DNA from: Avena insularis
Taxonomy: Eukaryota > Streptophyta > Magnoliopsida > Poales > Poaceae
Reading direction: 5' to 3'
Assembly (NCBI GenBank): GCA_023614405.1
Contig: CM042691.1
Coordinates: 180,516,927-180,580,926 of the forward strand
Length of the DNA: 64,000 nucleotides
In this document: piece after piece, positions 45,956 through 59,400 of the stretch
Layout of the letters: the number at the start of each line of letters is the position of its first letter
Numbering within the stretch: position 1 is the first letter of the stretch
Translations under genes and position numbers: made by a program
The notes under the pieces: model-generated
Seen by the model: the letters and a program-made list of their open reading frames with translations, nothing else
The model's database searches: none
Told to the model about the DNA's origin: nothing

Positions 45956-47585
45956 TGAAGGGAATATGCCCTGAGAGGCAATAATAAAGTGTTTATTATG
46001 TGTATTCCAAGTATACTATAGATGTTTATTTTGCATGGTATAATTGTATTAATATGGAAACGTTAATACATGTGTGTTTAATAAACAAACAGAAAGTTCC
46101 TAGTTATGCCTCTCTCATAAACTAGTTTGTTGATTAACAAGATGATCACAGTTGCCTGATCATAGACATTGGATGTTGTTAATAACGAGATCACAACATT
46201 AGTGTAATGATGTGATGATTTTTCATCCGAAGTATAGCATTACAATCAAAGTCATTGAGTTTATATTGCTATAAACAACTTATGAAGTGATCCTACTCCT
46301 TAGACCATGAGATCATGCCAATCACTAACACCGGAAGAGTTTCTTGTTGACATCAAACATCACACCGGGTGATTATAAAGATGGCTTCAAAGCTACTAAA
46401 GTGTTATGTTGAGGATCATGGATCAAGAGTGGAATTTGTTCATTTCGATGACGGATAGATATACTCTGGGCCCTCTCGGTGATATCACATTGGTTAGCTT
46501 GCAAGCAAGTGATTTGATCATTAGAATGTTATATCACGGGAACAAGAAAAGAGTGCATGTCAGGAACGAGATCAAACTAGGTATGGAGATACCGATGATC
46601 GAATCTCGGACATGTAATATATCGTGAAACAAAGGGATTAAGATACAGGAGTAAAAGGTTCCGACGATCACAGGAAAATCATCGTTGAATGTGTGGGAGT
46701 CAGTATGGATCTCTAGGTCCCGCTACTGATTATTGATCGAAGAAGGGTCTCGATAATGTCCGCATTATTCACGAACCATAGGGTGACACACTTAAGGGAC
46801 ACTGACATCCAGTTGGAGAAAATGTTTCATGCCGGAAAGAATAACAAGCGCAGGAATTTATTTCACTAGATACCGAAATAGGTTTTCGGGTGAAATTGCA
46901 TAAAGTGGTTTTGCATGTTAAATAGAATTCTATCAAGGGGTTATATGTGAATGTTTTTCATTAAAGTAATTCACAAAATTCTGAATAAATAAAAGAGTTT
47001 TATTTAATGAGATTTTGCATTAAATTTTGTGGAAATTTAATAGCAAGTTTGAGTGGGATTTTGAGTGGAGGGAATTTAAAGGAATTTTGTGTGGAGTGTC
47101 CACCCACATGAAGATGGGAGGGAAATGGGGTAGCCCCCATGCACCGGCCACCCCCTTGGGGTTCCCCCCTCTCCTATAAAAGGCACCCCCTCCTCACTTC
47201 TCACTCACACCTCCTCGTGAAGGATCTTTGTCCCCCTCTAGAATTTATTCCCCATGGTCTCGGACTAGCGAGATACATGTTCCTAGTGGCTATTCGGCAA
47301 GAAAGAGTTGTGCTTTCACTGCATTGCTAGAGGAGGCGGAGGTTGCTCGGTGTCTTGTACGTGTGTGCGAGCACGGATGCGCTGCTGCTTTGCGACGTCA
47401 GGACTTCCTCTCGATCTTGAGATCGGCAAGAGATCGTCTACATCAACCACGAGTTCAACTCGTTAAGCTTTGTCGGTCTTCAAAGGTGTGTTTTCTACGG
47501 ATATACATCCGCCCGTTGTAGATAGATCTTGGTACATAGTTCCCATCGTAGGAAAAAATTTGTTTTCTATGTTGCGAACCCTACA
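45956..47585 (+). repeat. C1 5' LTR
   Basis: A 1630-bp LTR starting TGAAGGGAATATGCCC and ending CGAACCCTACA. A TATA box (TATAAAAG) lies at 47175-47182. The gap in coding is expected; the small ORFs inside have no domain. Confidence 0.92.
47175..47182 (+). promoter_or_regulatory. TATA box of the C1 5' LTR
   Basis: TATAAAAG preceded by CCCCCTCTCC and followed by GC-rich leader. In the 3' LTR the same site (51395-51402) has lost a base and reads TATAAAGT. Confidence 0.65.
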
Positions 47586-47586
47586 G

Positions 47587-47599
47587 TGGTATCAGAGCC
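47587..47599 (+). promoter_or_regulatory. C1 primer-binding site, tRNA-Met type
   Basis: TGGTATCAGAGCC one base after the LTR end at 47585 is an exact match to the canonical initiator-Met primer-binding site. Confidence 0.95.
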
Positions 47600-47739
47600 G
47601 GATCTATGCGTAGATGCTTTACACGGGTAGTACACATATGAGTATGTGGGCTATGATGATCATGTCGTTGCTCCTTAGTTGTAATTTTGGATATTGGTGG
47701 CATAGTGGGATGAAGTGTCTCGGATAAACTTTACATGTC

Positions 47740-48388
47740 CTCGCACATGAGACATGTTCCACGCTTGACGTTATTTTGTTACTTTCACGGATGATTTGAG
47801 TAGATACGGTTATATATACTAGATGAATCACAAGTCTGATACATTTGAAAAGTTCAAGGAATTTCAGAATGAAGTGGAAAATCATCGTAATAGAAAGATC
47901 AAATTTCTACGTCTGACCATGGAGGTGAGTATCTAAGATACGAGTTTAGTACTCACATGAAAGAGTGTGGAATTGTTTCACAACTCACACCTGCCGGAAC
48001 ACCATAGTGAAATGGTGTGTCGGAACATCGTAATCATACTTTATTGGATATGGTTCGATCTATGATGTCTCTGACGGACTTGCCGTTTTCATTTTGGGGT
48101 TATGCACTAGAAACTGCTTCATTCACTTTAAATCGGGCACCATCTAAATCCGTTGAAAAGACACCGTATGAATTGTGGTTTGGAAACAAATCTAAGCCAT
48201 CATTTCTTAAAGTTTGGGGATGCGGTGTTTATGTGAAGAAACTTCAATCGGATAAACTCGAACCCAAAGCGGAAAAATGCGTCTTCATAGGATAACCTAA
48301 GGAAACTATTGGATATTCCTTCTATCACAGATCCGAGGGCAAGGTTTTTGTTGCCAAGAATGGATCCTTTCTAGAGAAAGAGTTTCTC
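47740..48388 (+). pseudogene. pol: C1 integrase, catalytic core to C-terminus
   Basis: Remnants of the core are readable from about 47765 (YFVTFTDDLSRYGY in shifted frames), then KSDTFEKFKEFQNEVENH. A decayed stretch follows where the D-rich and E motifs would be. From about 48017 the frame is open: RNHTLLDMVRSMMSLTDLPF, WGYALETASFTLNRAPSKSV, YELWFGNKSKPSFLKVWGCG and EKCVFIG. One TAA at 48293-48295 then interrupts, and the same frame goes on with PKETIGYSFYHRSEGKVF into RT. The N-terminal zinc finger is missing through the internal deletion that also removed gag and protease. Confidence 0.88.
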
Positions 48389-49612
48389 ATGAAAGGTGTG
48401 AGTAGTCGAAAGGTAGAACTCGAAGAGGTTATTGAACCTTCTCTTGAAAGTATGGCGAGTAGCGCAGCGCCAGAAGTTGTTCCGGAGTTGGCTTCCCCAG
48501 TTCAAGAAGGAACTAATGATAATGATCATGAAACTCCAAAAGAGAGTACTACCGAACCTCGCAGGTCTAGCAGGACGCGTGCAGCTCCCGAGCTATACGG
48601 AAATCCTGTCATGAATTTCATGGTTGATGAAAATGATGACCCTGTGATGTATGTAGAAGCGATGATGAGCCCGGATTCCAAAAAATGGTTAGAAGCCATG
48701 AAATCCGAGATGGAATTCATGTATGAAAATCAAGTTTGGAACTTGGTGGACTTACCTCATGACCGAAAGGCCGTGGAGAACAAATGGATTTTCAAAAGGA
48801 AAACTGATGTTGATGGTAATGTAACCGTCTATAAAGCTTGACTTGTCGCAAAGGGGTTTCGACAAATTCAAGGAGTTGACTACGATGAGACATTCTCTCC
48901 CGTAGCGATGCTAAAATCAGTTAGGATTATGTTAGAAATTGTTGCATATTTCGATTATGAGATATGGCAGATGGATGTCAAAACCGCGTTTCTCAATGGT
49001 AATATTGAAGAAGAGTTGTATATGATACAACCAAAGGATTTTGTCGATCCTAAGGATGCTAAAAAGGTGTGCAAGCTTCAACGATCCATCTATGGATTGA
49101 AGAAAGCATCACGAAGTTGGAATCTGCGCTTTGATGAGGTGATCAAAGAGTTTGGATTTGTCCAAATTTATGGAGAAGCTTGTATTTACAAGAAAGTGAG
49201 TGGGAGCAATGTGGCATTTCTGATACTATATGTGGATGACATATTATTGATCAGAAATGATATAGATCTTTTAAACAGTGTTAAACGTTATCTAAATAGC
49301 AAATTTTCAATGAAGGACCTAGGTGAAGCATCATACATATTAGGTATAAAGATCTATAGAGATAGATCTAGGGGCCTAATAGGGCTATCGCAAAGTACAT
49401 ACCTTGATAAGATTTTAAAGAAGTTTAAAATGGAATATAGTAAGAAGGGGTTCTTACCTATGACAATAGGGAAGACATTGAGTAAGACTCAAAGTCCGGC
49501 TACGGCGGAAGAAAGAGAGAAAATGGACAAAGTCCCTTATGCTTTAGCCATACGCTCTATGATGTACGCCATGCTATGTACAAGACCGGATCTGGCACAT
49601 CTATTAGTTTGA
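48389..49612 (+). pseudogene. pol: C1 reverse transcriptase, one nonsense codon
   Basis: The linker ends VEAMMSPDSKKWLEAMKSEM, then QVWNLVDLPHDRKAVENKWI. At 48839-48841 a TGA replaces an expected Arg codon in KA-(stop)-LVAKGFRQ; CGA to TGA is a typical deamination of a methylated CpG. The same frame continues through DETFSPVAMLKSVRIML, YEIWQMDVKTAFLNGN, RSIYGLKKASRSWNLRFDE and the intact catalytic box FLILYVDDILLI. It closes after ASYILGIKIYRDRSR and MMYAMLCTRPDLAH. The RT is thus close to full length, with both catalytic Asp of YVDD. It copies the element RNA into cDNA. The stop prevents a complete product. Confidence 0.92.
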
Positions 49613-50138
49613 GTAGTAGGTACCAATCGGATCCAGGTTCGGAACACTGGAAAGCGGTCAAGATATCCTTAAGTACTTGTGAAGAACTAAGGATATGTTT
49701 CTTGTATACGGAGGTGAAGAAGAGCTCGTCACCGAGTGTTATGTCAAAGCTAGCTTTGACACCTATCCGGATGACTCTAAGTCTCAATCCGGATACGTAT
49801 TTCTCATGAATGGCAGAGCGATTAGTTTGGATGAAGCAGTTTGGATGAAGGAGTTCATATCCGAACTAGGTGTGGTTGCAAACGCGTTGGACCCAATGGT
49901 GATATATTGTGACAACAATGGTGCCATTTCCAATGCCAAAGAACCATGGTCTCACAAGCATTCCGAGCATATTAAGCACCGGTTTCACTCCATCCCCGAG
50001 CATGTCAAGGATGGAGATATAAAGATTTGTAAAGTACATACGGATCTCAATGTAGCAGATCCGTTGACTAAAACTCTCCCTAGAGCAAAACATGATCTAC
50101 ACCAGAACTCCATGGGTGTTAGATACATCACTATGTAA
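49613..50138 (+). pseudogene. pol: C1 RNase H with deletion of the catalytic Glu segment
   Basis: After a frameshift the open part begins MFLVYGGEEELVTECY (49695). It reads VKASFDTYPDDSKSQSGYVF, where the family has TDASF, so the first Asp is Lys. It then jumps from FLMNGRAIS to LDEAVWMKEFISELG. The segment that normally contains SSKQ and TTEAEY with the catalytic Glu is missing in frame. The remainder, MVIYCDNNGAISNAKEPWSH, KHRFHSIPEHVKDGDIKI and VADPLTKTLPRAKHD, is well preserved to a stop at 50136-50138. This would be an inactive RNase H. Confidence 0.88.
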
Positions 50139-50159
50139 CTAGATTATTGTCTCTAGTAC

Positions 50160-50170
50160 AAGTGGGAGAC
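50160..50170 (+). promoter_or_regulatory. C1 polypurine tract
   Basis: AAGTGGGAGAC directly before the 3' LTR start TGAAGGGAATATGCCC. Confidence 0.85.
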
Positions 50171-51819
50171 TGAAGGGAATATGCCCTAAGAGGCAATAAT
50201 AAAGTGTTTATTATGTGTATTCCAAGTATATGAAAGATGTTTATTTTGCATGCTATAATTGTATTAATACGGAAATGTTAATACATGTGTGTTTAATAAA
50301 CAAACAAAAAGTTCCTAGTTATGCCTCTCTCATAAACTGGTTCGTTGATAACAAGATGATCACAGTTTCCTGATCATAGTCATTGGATGTTGTTAATAAT
50401 GAGATCACAACATTAGTGTAATTATGTGATGAACATTCATCCGAAGTATAGCATTACGATCAAAGTCATTGAGTTTATATTGCAATAAACAACTTACGAA
50501 GTGATCCTAATCCTTAGACCATGAGATCATGCCAATCACTAACACCGGAAGAGTTTCTTGTTGACATCAAACGTCACACCGTAACTGGGTGATTATAAAG
50601 ATGGCTTCAAAGCTACTAAAGTGCTATGTTGATAATCATGGATCAATAGTGGAATTTTTTCATCCCGATGACGGATAGATATACTTTGGGCCCTCTCGGT
50701 GATATCACATTGGTTAGCTTGCAAGCAAGTGATTTGATCACAAGAATGTTATATCACGGGAACAAGAAAAGAGTGCATGTCAGGAACGAGATCAAATTAG
50801 GTATGGAGATACCGATGATCAAATCTCGGACATGTAATATATCTTGAAACAAAGGGATTAAGATACAAGCGTAAAAGGTTCCGACGATCATAGGAAAGTC
50901 ATCGTTGAATGTGTGGGAGTCAGTATGGATCTCTAGGTCCCGTTACTGATTATTGATCAGAGAAGGGTCTCGATCATGTCCGCGTTATTCGCGAACCGTA
51001 GGGTGACACACTTTAGGGACACTGACATCCAGTTGGACAAAATGTTTCATGCTGGAAAGAATAACAAGCGCAGGAATTTATTTCACTAGATACCGAAACA
51101 GGTTTTCGGTTGAAATTGCATAAAGTGGTTTTGCATGTGAAATAGAATTCTAGCAAGGGGTTATATTTGAATGTTTGTCATTAAAGTAATTGAAAAAATT
51201 CTGAATAAATAAAAGAGTTTTATTTAATGATAGTTTAAATTAAATTTGGTGGAAATTTAATAGCAAGTTTGAGTGGGATTTTGAGTGGAGGGAATTCAAA
51301 TGAATTTTGTGATTGGAGTGTCCACCCACATGAAGAGGGGAGGGAAAGGGGCAGCCCCCATGCGCCGGCCACCCCCTTGGGGTTCCCCCTCTCCTATAAA
51401 GTCACCCCCTCCTCACTTCTCACTCACACCTCCTCGTGAAGGATCTCTCTCCCCCTCTAGAATTTATTCCCCATGGTCTCGGACTAGCGAGATACATGTT
51501 CCCGGTGGCTATTCGGCAAGAAAGAGTTGTGCTTCCGTTGCATCGCTGGAGCGAGGAGGCGTAGGTTGCTCGGTGTCTTGTACATGTGTGCGAGCACGGA
51601 TGCGCTGCTGCTTTGTGGCGCTAGGACTTCCTCTCGATCTTGAGATCGGCAAGAGATCGTCTACATCAACCACGAGTTCAACTCATTAAGCTTTTTCGGT
51701 CTTCAAGGGTATGTTTTCTACGGATATACATCTGCCGGTTGTTTGTATCTATTAGATAGATATTGGTACATAGTTCCCATCGTAGGAAATTTTTTGTTTT
51801 CTATGTTGCAAACCCTACA
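50171..51819 (+). repeat. C1 3' LTR
   Basis: A 1649-bp LTR from TGAAGGGAATATGCCC to GCAAACCCTACA, homologous over its whole length to 45956-47585. It is followed by the TSD TATCC (51820-51824). Confidence 0.92.
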
Positions 51820-52934
51820 TATCCTTCATGAGATTCAACTTGGAGATTGCGGACATCATGCCGATCCTTAATCTTTGGTCTCCGAAGCCTTCTGGCAAGG
51901 ATTCTATTGGCTGACCGTGAAGGCGTATGCCGACAAGCTGGTTGAGACATGTGTTGGCTGTTAGTTTTATGCTCAACCAACCACATGTGTCAGCCCAAGA
52001 ATTGTGAACCATACCAATAACTTGGACCTTTGAAGTCTACGGGCTTGACATGGTTCGACCGATGCAGATTGCACCTTGTGGGTTTACGCATCTGCTGTAA
52101 TAGTTGACAAATTCACAAAATGGATAGAAGCTAACCCATTAGAAAGCTCGATGGGGCAACTTCCCTTAGATTTTTCCGGGTTCTGGTGGTGAGATTTGGT
52201 CTCCACATATCATCATCACCGACAACGGCAACAACTTATCACTCGGAGAAGTAGAGGATTCTTGTTGGGAGAAATGTATCCGCCTTTATCTAGCATCTAT
52301 GGCTCATCCACAGTATAATGGTCAAGTTGAATGGTCAAATGGACTAATTCTGCAGGGAATAAAGCCATGCCTATAAGCACCGCTGCATAGAGCAGTTGGA
52401 TCTTGGCCGGAGCAATTTCCATCTATTTTGTGGATTTTACGAACTACTCCTAATAGATCCACCGGCTACACCACTTTCTTCATGGCATATGGAGCATAAG
52501 AAGTTCTACCTTCCAACATCCTCCACGATTTAGAAAGAGTTGTCGCCTACGACGAAGATGATGATGAAGAATCTAGATGCTTAGATTTGGACCTTCTCGA
52601 GGAGGAGCACGTGCAGTCATACCAGAGACCCGCCATCTACCAACTGAAGCTACGCAGGTACCATAGTCGGTGCGTTGGGAATCTCTCGTTTAAAGAGGGG
52701 GATCTGGTGCTCTGACTTATGCAGAAGAAGTCACACAAATTATCCCCTCCATGGGAAGGACCGTTCATCATAAGAAACGCACTACTCAATGGTTCCTATT
52801 ACCTCATCGATAATCGTGCGTCGGAAGATAGGCCAGACAAGGATCATAAGTCTAAGAGATGTGACCCGAATGATGATTACCCGGAGCTTGATCAGCCATG
52901 GAACATAGAACGGCTACGTCCTTTCTACACTTAG
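51820..52934 (+). pseudogene. pol: R1 integrase, with frameshifts
   Basis: Begins with the second TSD copy and continues the zinc-binding region: LHEIHLGDCGHHADP, FWQGFYWLTVKAYADKL and VETCVGC. The core shows VDKFTKWIEANP with the first Asp. Later, in other frames, GQVEWSNGLILQGIKP contains the catalytic Glu. The C-terminal domain (52719-52934) is open for 71 codons with LSPPWEGPFIIRNALLNG, SYYLIDNR and a WNIERLRPFYT end, the usual terminus of Retand integrase. Stops and frameshifts lie throughout 51900-52700. Confidence 0.85.
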
Positions 52935-53453
52935 TATATTTATTTATCTACTGTGTACCTCATATATGATCGATGAAATAAAGCATTTGGTTCAGTCATA
53001 TGGTTGAGTCTTTTACATCCTTTAGTGTTCATTTTTGGATCATATAAAACCTTTATGCACAAGCTTTGCATTTGCACTTGTGAAAATTCCGCCTACGGGG
53101 GTTTGCTTAAGTTTCCTGGTCTACACGTTCTTCGTTGTTTTTATGCGGATTCTAGAGTAGTGGCTTTCAGCACTCGAAGTCGGTGATTTTGTGATTAGGT
53201 TTTTGACGGTGCCATTAGGCATCATCACATAAGCGCATGGTTATGAATGAGGGTCTTCCGACTCATGAAAGGTCAAGCATAGAAACAAAAGTAATGGATA
53301 AGCTAACACTTGCTTAAAAATATATACAAATATACATGTTGGAACTAGTTGCTGAGTAACTGGAAGCTCAAAGCCAAGTTTTCCACCTTAAATGAACCAT
53401 ATTGTTTTTCCGCATAAATAAATTTCTAGAAGAAACAAGTATTGCAAAAAAAA
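52935..53453. other. R1 spacer between integrase and the antisense gene
   Basis: Noncoding stretch between two convergently arranged genes. I see no ORF with a domain. Confidence 0.5.
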
Positions 53454-56400
53454 TCATTCTTCTGGTGTAGGGGACTTTGAAACTGTGTCGTCGGCGGCAG
53501 GAGAGCCATCCTGGTATTCAACAAAGTCGGTGGTCTTCAAGGACTCGGAGCTAGCCTGGTCAGCATCGATAGCCTCGAGGGGCACAAAGACGTCCGCCTT
53601 GACAGTTCGGTGACCTTGGCATTATATCCTGCGAGAGAAGACCAGATTGCATCATTTTCGATTTTTTCTCTGTCTTTGTTCATGTCGGGGAGTCTAGAGG
53701 ACACCATCACGGTGTCGGCTTCATCGTAGTGGGACTTGACCATGGATAGGGCCATCCTAGCGCTAGCCCAAGTACATGAAGCTATCCATCTTACAATACG
53801 CTCGGGGGCTCGGCGAAGTATATCCGAGAACTTCATGATGGAATCCATCGCCTTGATATTGATGTCCAGAGACTTGGCAATTTACTTAGCCTGGGTGATC
53901 ATAGTGTCGATGAACTTGCCGGTAAGAACCATGCATTCTTTTGGTGGATGATCATTGTTGGCTAGGCAAATAGGCGATGCATTTTTTACAAGAAGGCATC
54001 AGTTCAACATATCAGATCAAAAGTACCTAACTTACAGAAGTACAAGACAAAGAAAGCTTATCAAAGATGTTGCTCTCAGCCTGCTGGAGAACCTCTGCCA
54101 TGGAGTACTGTTCCTTCCAGAGAGTCTTGTACTCCTCAAGGTTCAGAGCATTCTACTCGTCCGCAGCTTTCTTCTGCTCCTTGAGGATCGCAATCTCCTC
54201 CATAAGGCGGTTGATCTCCGTGTTTGTAGATTCTTGCACAAAAGAACGTGCTTCTTCATGCAACTTCAAAGAATAAGCCCTCTCGTTCTTCAAGATCTTG
54301 TTTTTGTTGTCCAGCTCTTGGATGTGCCTGGATTGTTCGACAATATTTTTGTCCTTATGTAACATCCTCGCCTGATAAGGTTGAGTTCATGTGTATAGTG
54401 CCAATCCATGGATCGGTTCACTGGCACACACATTACAAAATGAATACCAAATATAACTGTGCATCATAAATACAACGAATATGATCCAGAATTTACATTA
54501 TATCATCCAAGTACACAGGGGAAACAATAACAAGGTAGATCTCCATTCTTCAAATGTGCCACAGGAGAACAATCGTTGAGTGGAGTCTCGCGACCTATAG
54601 CGATCACTCAGAAACGGAACAACCTGCAACATGAAACGTTGCAGCCACGAATGGTCAATACTTTGAATGTATCTGCAAGTAGAACTAATGAGTACAAAGG
54701 ATCTAGCAACTACATGCATATTTGGCTAGGTGGAGTTCAGGCTCATTTTCTAAAAGCAATATAACTTTTCCCTACTTTCAAAATACTTTTCTTTCTTCAA
54801 ACACAATCTTCTAAGGACATACCAGCATAAACCCATGTAGAAACAAGACAGTTCAGCTTTTGTATGCTCCTAAACCCATGTTCACCCATCAAGTTTTAGT
54901 AATTAAGAAATTGGGATGAGTGACATCTTCCAAACAGTTCCAGGCCCAGTTGCTCATAGTTGTCCATAACCGGGGACATGGCTAAGTACTTAGTTTAGAC
55001 ATCCTGTAGGGGTTGTACACTTTACTCGCACGAACCAGTCAGCCCGCTCTTACCACTACACTCATTTTGTGCCATGGTAGGGAGAAAACCAAGACGAAAC
55101 CTTTCAGAAGCAGAACCCTGAGTCCTCAGGACGGACCCATACCAACCTACAGCCCCTACATCTATTAGTCACGTCGGTTAAGGTTCCCACAACTTACTAA
55201 GTCAAGACAAATAATAACATGCGGTTGTACTGGAAGCTACTACACAAGAAACATGTCCAATCTCTGAATCCTAGGTGTGCTTTCCGCAATAAACCATCCA
55301 AAAACATCAATCCATCACACCCAGGAGATCCATTAAATTCCAGTTGTTTTCATTATAACAAAACATAACTTTCCATAACATAATCAATCATGAAATCCCT
55401 TTTGCGCATCTAATAAGCATGGCTAAGCAACTACAATACGATTGCTCAAAGGAGATCAAGTCATGGAAGTATGGCAATCATGTCTGGGTGTCATAGCATA
55501 GCATAGTAGTAAAAACACCTACACATGCATTACTACTAAAAATCATACTACATGCATAGGAAAAATAATAGGACATTTATGATAGCTCTACTTTCCTTTG
55601 TTGTAGACGTAGTCATTCAGATAATCCTCACAATAGATAATATTGCACTCATCACAATCACCAACATTGCACTCCTCGCAATCTATCGATCGAAACAAGT
55701 GCACAACAAACACACCATTCAAAACAATGCAATTATGCACAATACAACAAAACAATGATGAACAAATGCATGCATGATGATTTAATATGTCACAATAGTT
55801 GTAATTAGTTCTCTGTACATTACTAGATCATATGATGCATGTGGCAAATCATTTAATGCAATAGATTATTTATTATTAATTCTTAATTGTCAATATAGAG
55901 GTTTTAATAGTTCTGTTACAACTTCTATCCTAGTTGTTAAATTAAATTTGGTTCTAGAGTGTACTGGATACGGAATGCTAATACGAACCAGGATCAATTG
56001 GATTCACCTTAATCGGAGTTGTAAAACTTTTCTTATGATTTAAATAGTGTGTAATGGAGTTTAAATCATTTAAATACTTTAAATTGTCTAAAATTCAAAC
56101 TAAAATCATATCTGTAATCTAAACGTGATTGTGATTCCAGGGGCATATTATTTATATTTTTCCAATCTATAAATTATTTACTATGGATTTTGTACTCTAA
56201 AAGGCCATTAAAATTATTTAAATTACTACAGTAATTTATGCACTATAAAAGTTGTATCCAACAGTTTATTAATATTGTATATGAAATTATGAATCCGTAG
56301 ATATCTTATTTGTATTTTTCTGATCTACAGATAATTTATTATGATTTATTTAGTCTAAAATGTCCATTAAACCATTTAAATTATTACAGTAAATATATAC

Positions 56401-59400
56401 TGTAAACATTATATACAATCGTATATTATTATACACAATTTTATGAATCCAACCATATATTATTTATAATTGTTGGACATGTAGATATTTTTATATGGAT
56501 TTTGCAACATATGAAAATTTTCTGCTATTTATAAAGTTGAATTTTCGAATTAAACAGTCTGTAGGCCACATGGTTGCTTCTGAATGGTTCTTACCTCTTC
56601 GGTTAAGTGACTTGACGGCAAACACAGGATCAGGATCCGACGGTGCAGATGATGCGGCTCGGTGGCGGCTGGGCTTGGCTCGGCTTGAGCTTCAGCTTCG
56701 GCTAGGGCTCGGCTCCAGTTAATCACGGCCGATGAGTTTTGATCGGACGGCGTAGGTTGTCGATGGCGAGCTGGCACCGGCTAACAGGCGGTGGTGACGT
56801 TGATGGACGGCGGCGAGCGGTGGTGCGCGCTCAGATGGTTGGGGCCGGCGGCGGTCTAGCAGTCACTAGCGTCGGAGGGGTAGACGACAGGGTGCAGCGC
56901 GTCGTGGCGAACCCGATGGCGTTCTCCACATCGTTGTGAGCTTCCTGGAACGGCGGCCAACGATGAATGGAGGCGTTGGTCGACGACGGAGCTCCGACGG
57001 CCTTGCAAGGTTGGTCCGCTGCGAGAAGAAAAGGCGAAACGGGTCGGTCGGATGCGACGGTCCAATGGGAAGACGGAGAGAGGAAATACGGGGAGAGGGA
57101 CAACGGGAACTGTGGGGGCTTCACCTCCTGAGATCGGTAATGGCGCATGGTGGCGGCGCAGATCGGTTTGAATCTGGAGGCGGCTAGGGTTTCGTTTGCG
57201 GAAAAAAAACATACGGCGTGAGACGGGGGGTTTATATCTAGGGATGACGTGTAGAGGAGAGGGCGGGGTCGAACGGAATCGCGAAAATCGTGGGGAGATC
57301 AATCGGATTGGGGCGGCGTGTTCTTCCTAGGCGCTGGCCGGAGGAAGGGGATAACGGGGCGGGGCCCGGCTGTCAGCGCCAGAGAGGAGAGAGGGTGTGG
57401 GCTGCATCTGTTGCGGGTTGGGCTGCTGCTGCTCGCAAGCTTTGGGCCGGCCCGCTGCGGTGGCGGCTGCTGCTTGATGCACGCGTGCGGCGGGGAGAGG
57501 GCGATAGGTGTGATGGCCCTTGGGCTAGGTAGGCCGAGTGGGTCTGCTGGGTAGGGCTTAGTTTAGTTTTTTTTCCTATTTCTTTTTATTATTTTTCTGT
57601 TTAGTATTTCTTTTATAGATTTTGATTTATAGCTCTAAATGGAGTGATTCTAATTTCTGAATTTTTGTAAATTCAAAACATAGGCAGTAAACTTTATAGA
57701 GAACAATTTTGACTAGTGACAAAGTTTTCAAATACGTAGTTTGCATATAAAGCTTTATATGGCAATATTTGAAGAGGCAAAATAGGATCTTTACACAAGG
57801 TTTTTGATTCAAGATTTTTCATGAGATGATAAGATGAATGAAATACATTTTTTTTTTGAAATTCAAAATTCTAAAATCCTGGAATGTTACACCTTAGTGA
57901 CAGCTTCTGCAAGTCGGAGAAATTACAGAGCACAATGAGTAGTCAGAAGATAATGACATAAGATCAAGTTGAGAATGAAACTAAAAAGATAATAGACTCT
58001 TGCCCTTGGCGATTTGTTCCTTCAAGAAGGAGGTTTTACCCTTTCATCTTCAAGATCCTTGCGCATCTTATGGAACTTATCATTGGCGGTGACCCTCCAA
58101 GCATTCTCATTCCACACAAGCAAAAATATTACTTAGTCTACATATAGCATCTAGCTGGAATTATTTGGTTCCACCTAGAAGCTTGGAGGCTATAGTATGA
58201 GTTTTTAACTGAAAGCTATACTTGGTATTTCTTTGAGCATCTAGTCGGAACTATTTCTGATTTATCTAGAAGCTTGGGGGCTACAGTATTGAAAAATTAC
58301 AAGTACTGCGCATGCTACTCTAAAAGTATCTAGTTGGAATAATTCATTCAAACTACACACTTGGGGCTATAGCACTAAGTTTCTTACTTAGTCACTCCTA
58401 TAGCATTCAGACCGAATGACCTATGGTTTTCCATATAAATCCTCAGTGGCTATAGTGGGATATTATACATGAAATGCAAAGGCATAGAAAACTTACATAT
58501 GCAATGATCATGAGGTTGATTGCGTCGTTTGCGAACAGTTTGCCAAAGGCAACTGTGTTAACTCAGAGGATCTCTGTTTGAGCACCTCTTCAAGACCGCA
58601 TGTAGGAGAAGTCGGCGTTGTGCCAAGATCCACGGCAGAGGTGCTCGGAGTGAGTGCGGGAAATATAATCTTAGGATCCTCCGCTTGGCTCGTGGTCGCC
58701 GCAGGTCCGCCTCCCACCATCAAATCCTTATCGCTTTCAATGGCATCCTTAGCCGGAGCTTCACCACTTTGGAAGATGTTCTTTCCTATGTCACCGTCTC
58801 GCCGGCAACTGGGATCACCGTGGCAGCATCAAGGACCTCTTGTGAAGGAGTGTTGTCCACTTCCATGATGTAAGAAACAGATGCTACTGTAGTCAGAGAT
58901 CCGACAGGCGCGACCGATGGTTGGACGGTAGGGGTAGGAGGAGCGTTGGCGGGAGAAGCTTGAATAAACATATCTATAATCTTTTTAGAAGCCCCCGATG
59001 ACTTGGAGGTCTTCTTCAAACTCAGCCTAGACTTTTTCCTGAGACGTACAATGTATAAGTACAGGAATAAGTGGAGTACAACGACAATGTCAGATGGAGA
59101 GAAGCTTACACAACACTTGGCACTTTGGTCAAGGGGATGCTGGTTAATCTTCTTTTCTCCGCCTCTAGGGAGGCAGTGGACTTCTTGGAGGCTGCACACT
59201 CTGTCTTCTTCTTCTTGCCTCTGCTGGAAGCATCAGAGGTGGAGCCCGCCCGCTTTCGCACCAGTGGGACTTAGTCATCGGACACGACAGTGACTTCCTT
59301 CATCTTGGTTCATAGAATTGGGGAGCCATGCAGGTCTCCTCCAAGTCCCCTAGCTTTTAAGTCAAATTAGTGTGTTAGAAAGAAATGCATATTTAAGTCA

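Larger units (their letters stand above)
45956..51819 (+). mobile_element. C1: Angela-lineage Copia retrotransposon with internal deletion
   Basis: Two LTRs (45956-47585 and 50171-51819), a Met-tRNA PBS, a polypurine tract and a perfect 5-bp TSD (TATCC) define the element exactly. The internal region is only 2585 bp, because gag, protease and the integrase N-terminus are missing. What remains is integrase from its catalytic core on, RT and a shortened RNase H. By eye, the first 215 bases of the two LTRs differ at about a dozen positions, so it is not a very recent insertion. It is inserted in the R1 integrase. Confidence 0.95.

Noticed and set aside
56495..57554. Cluster of ORFs in the solo LTR
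   Set aside because: GC-rich LTR section with opposing open frames and no domain.
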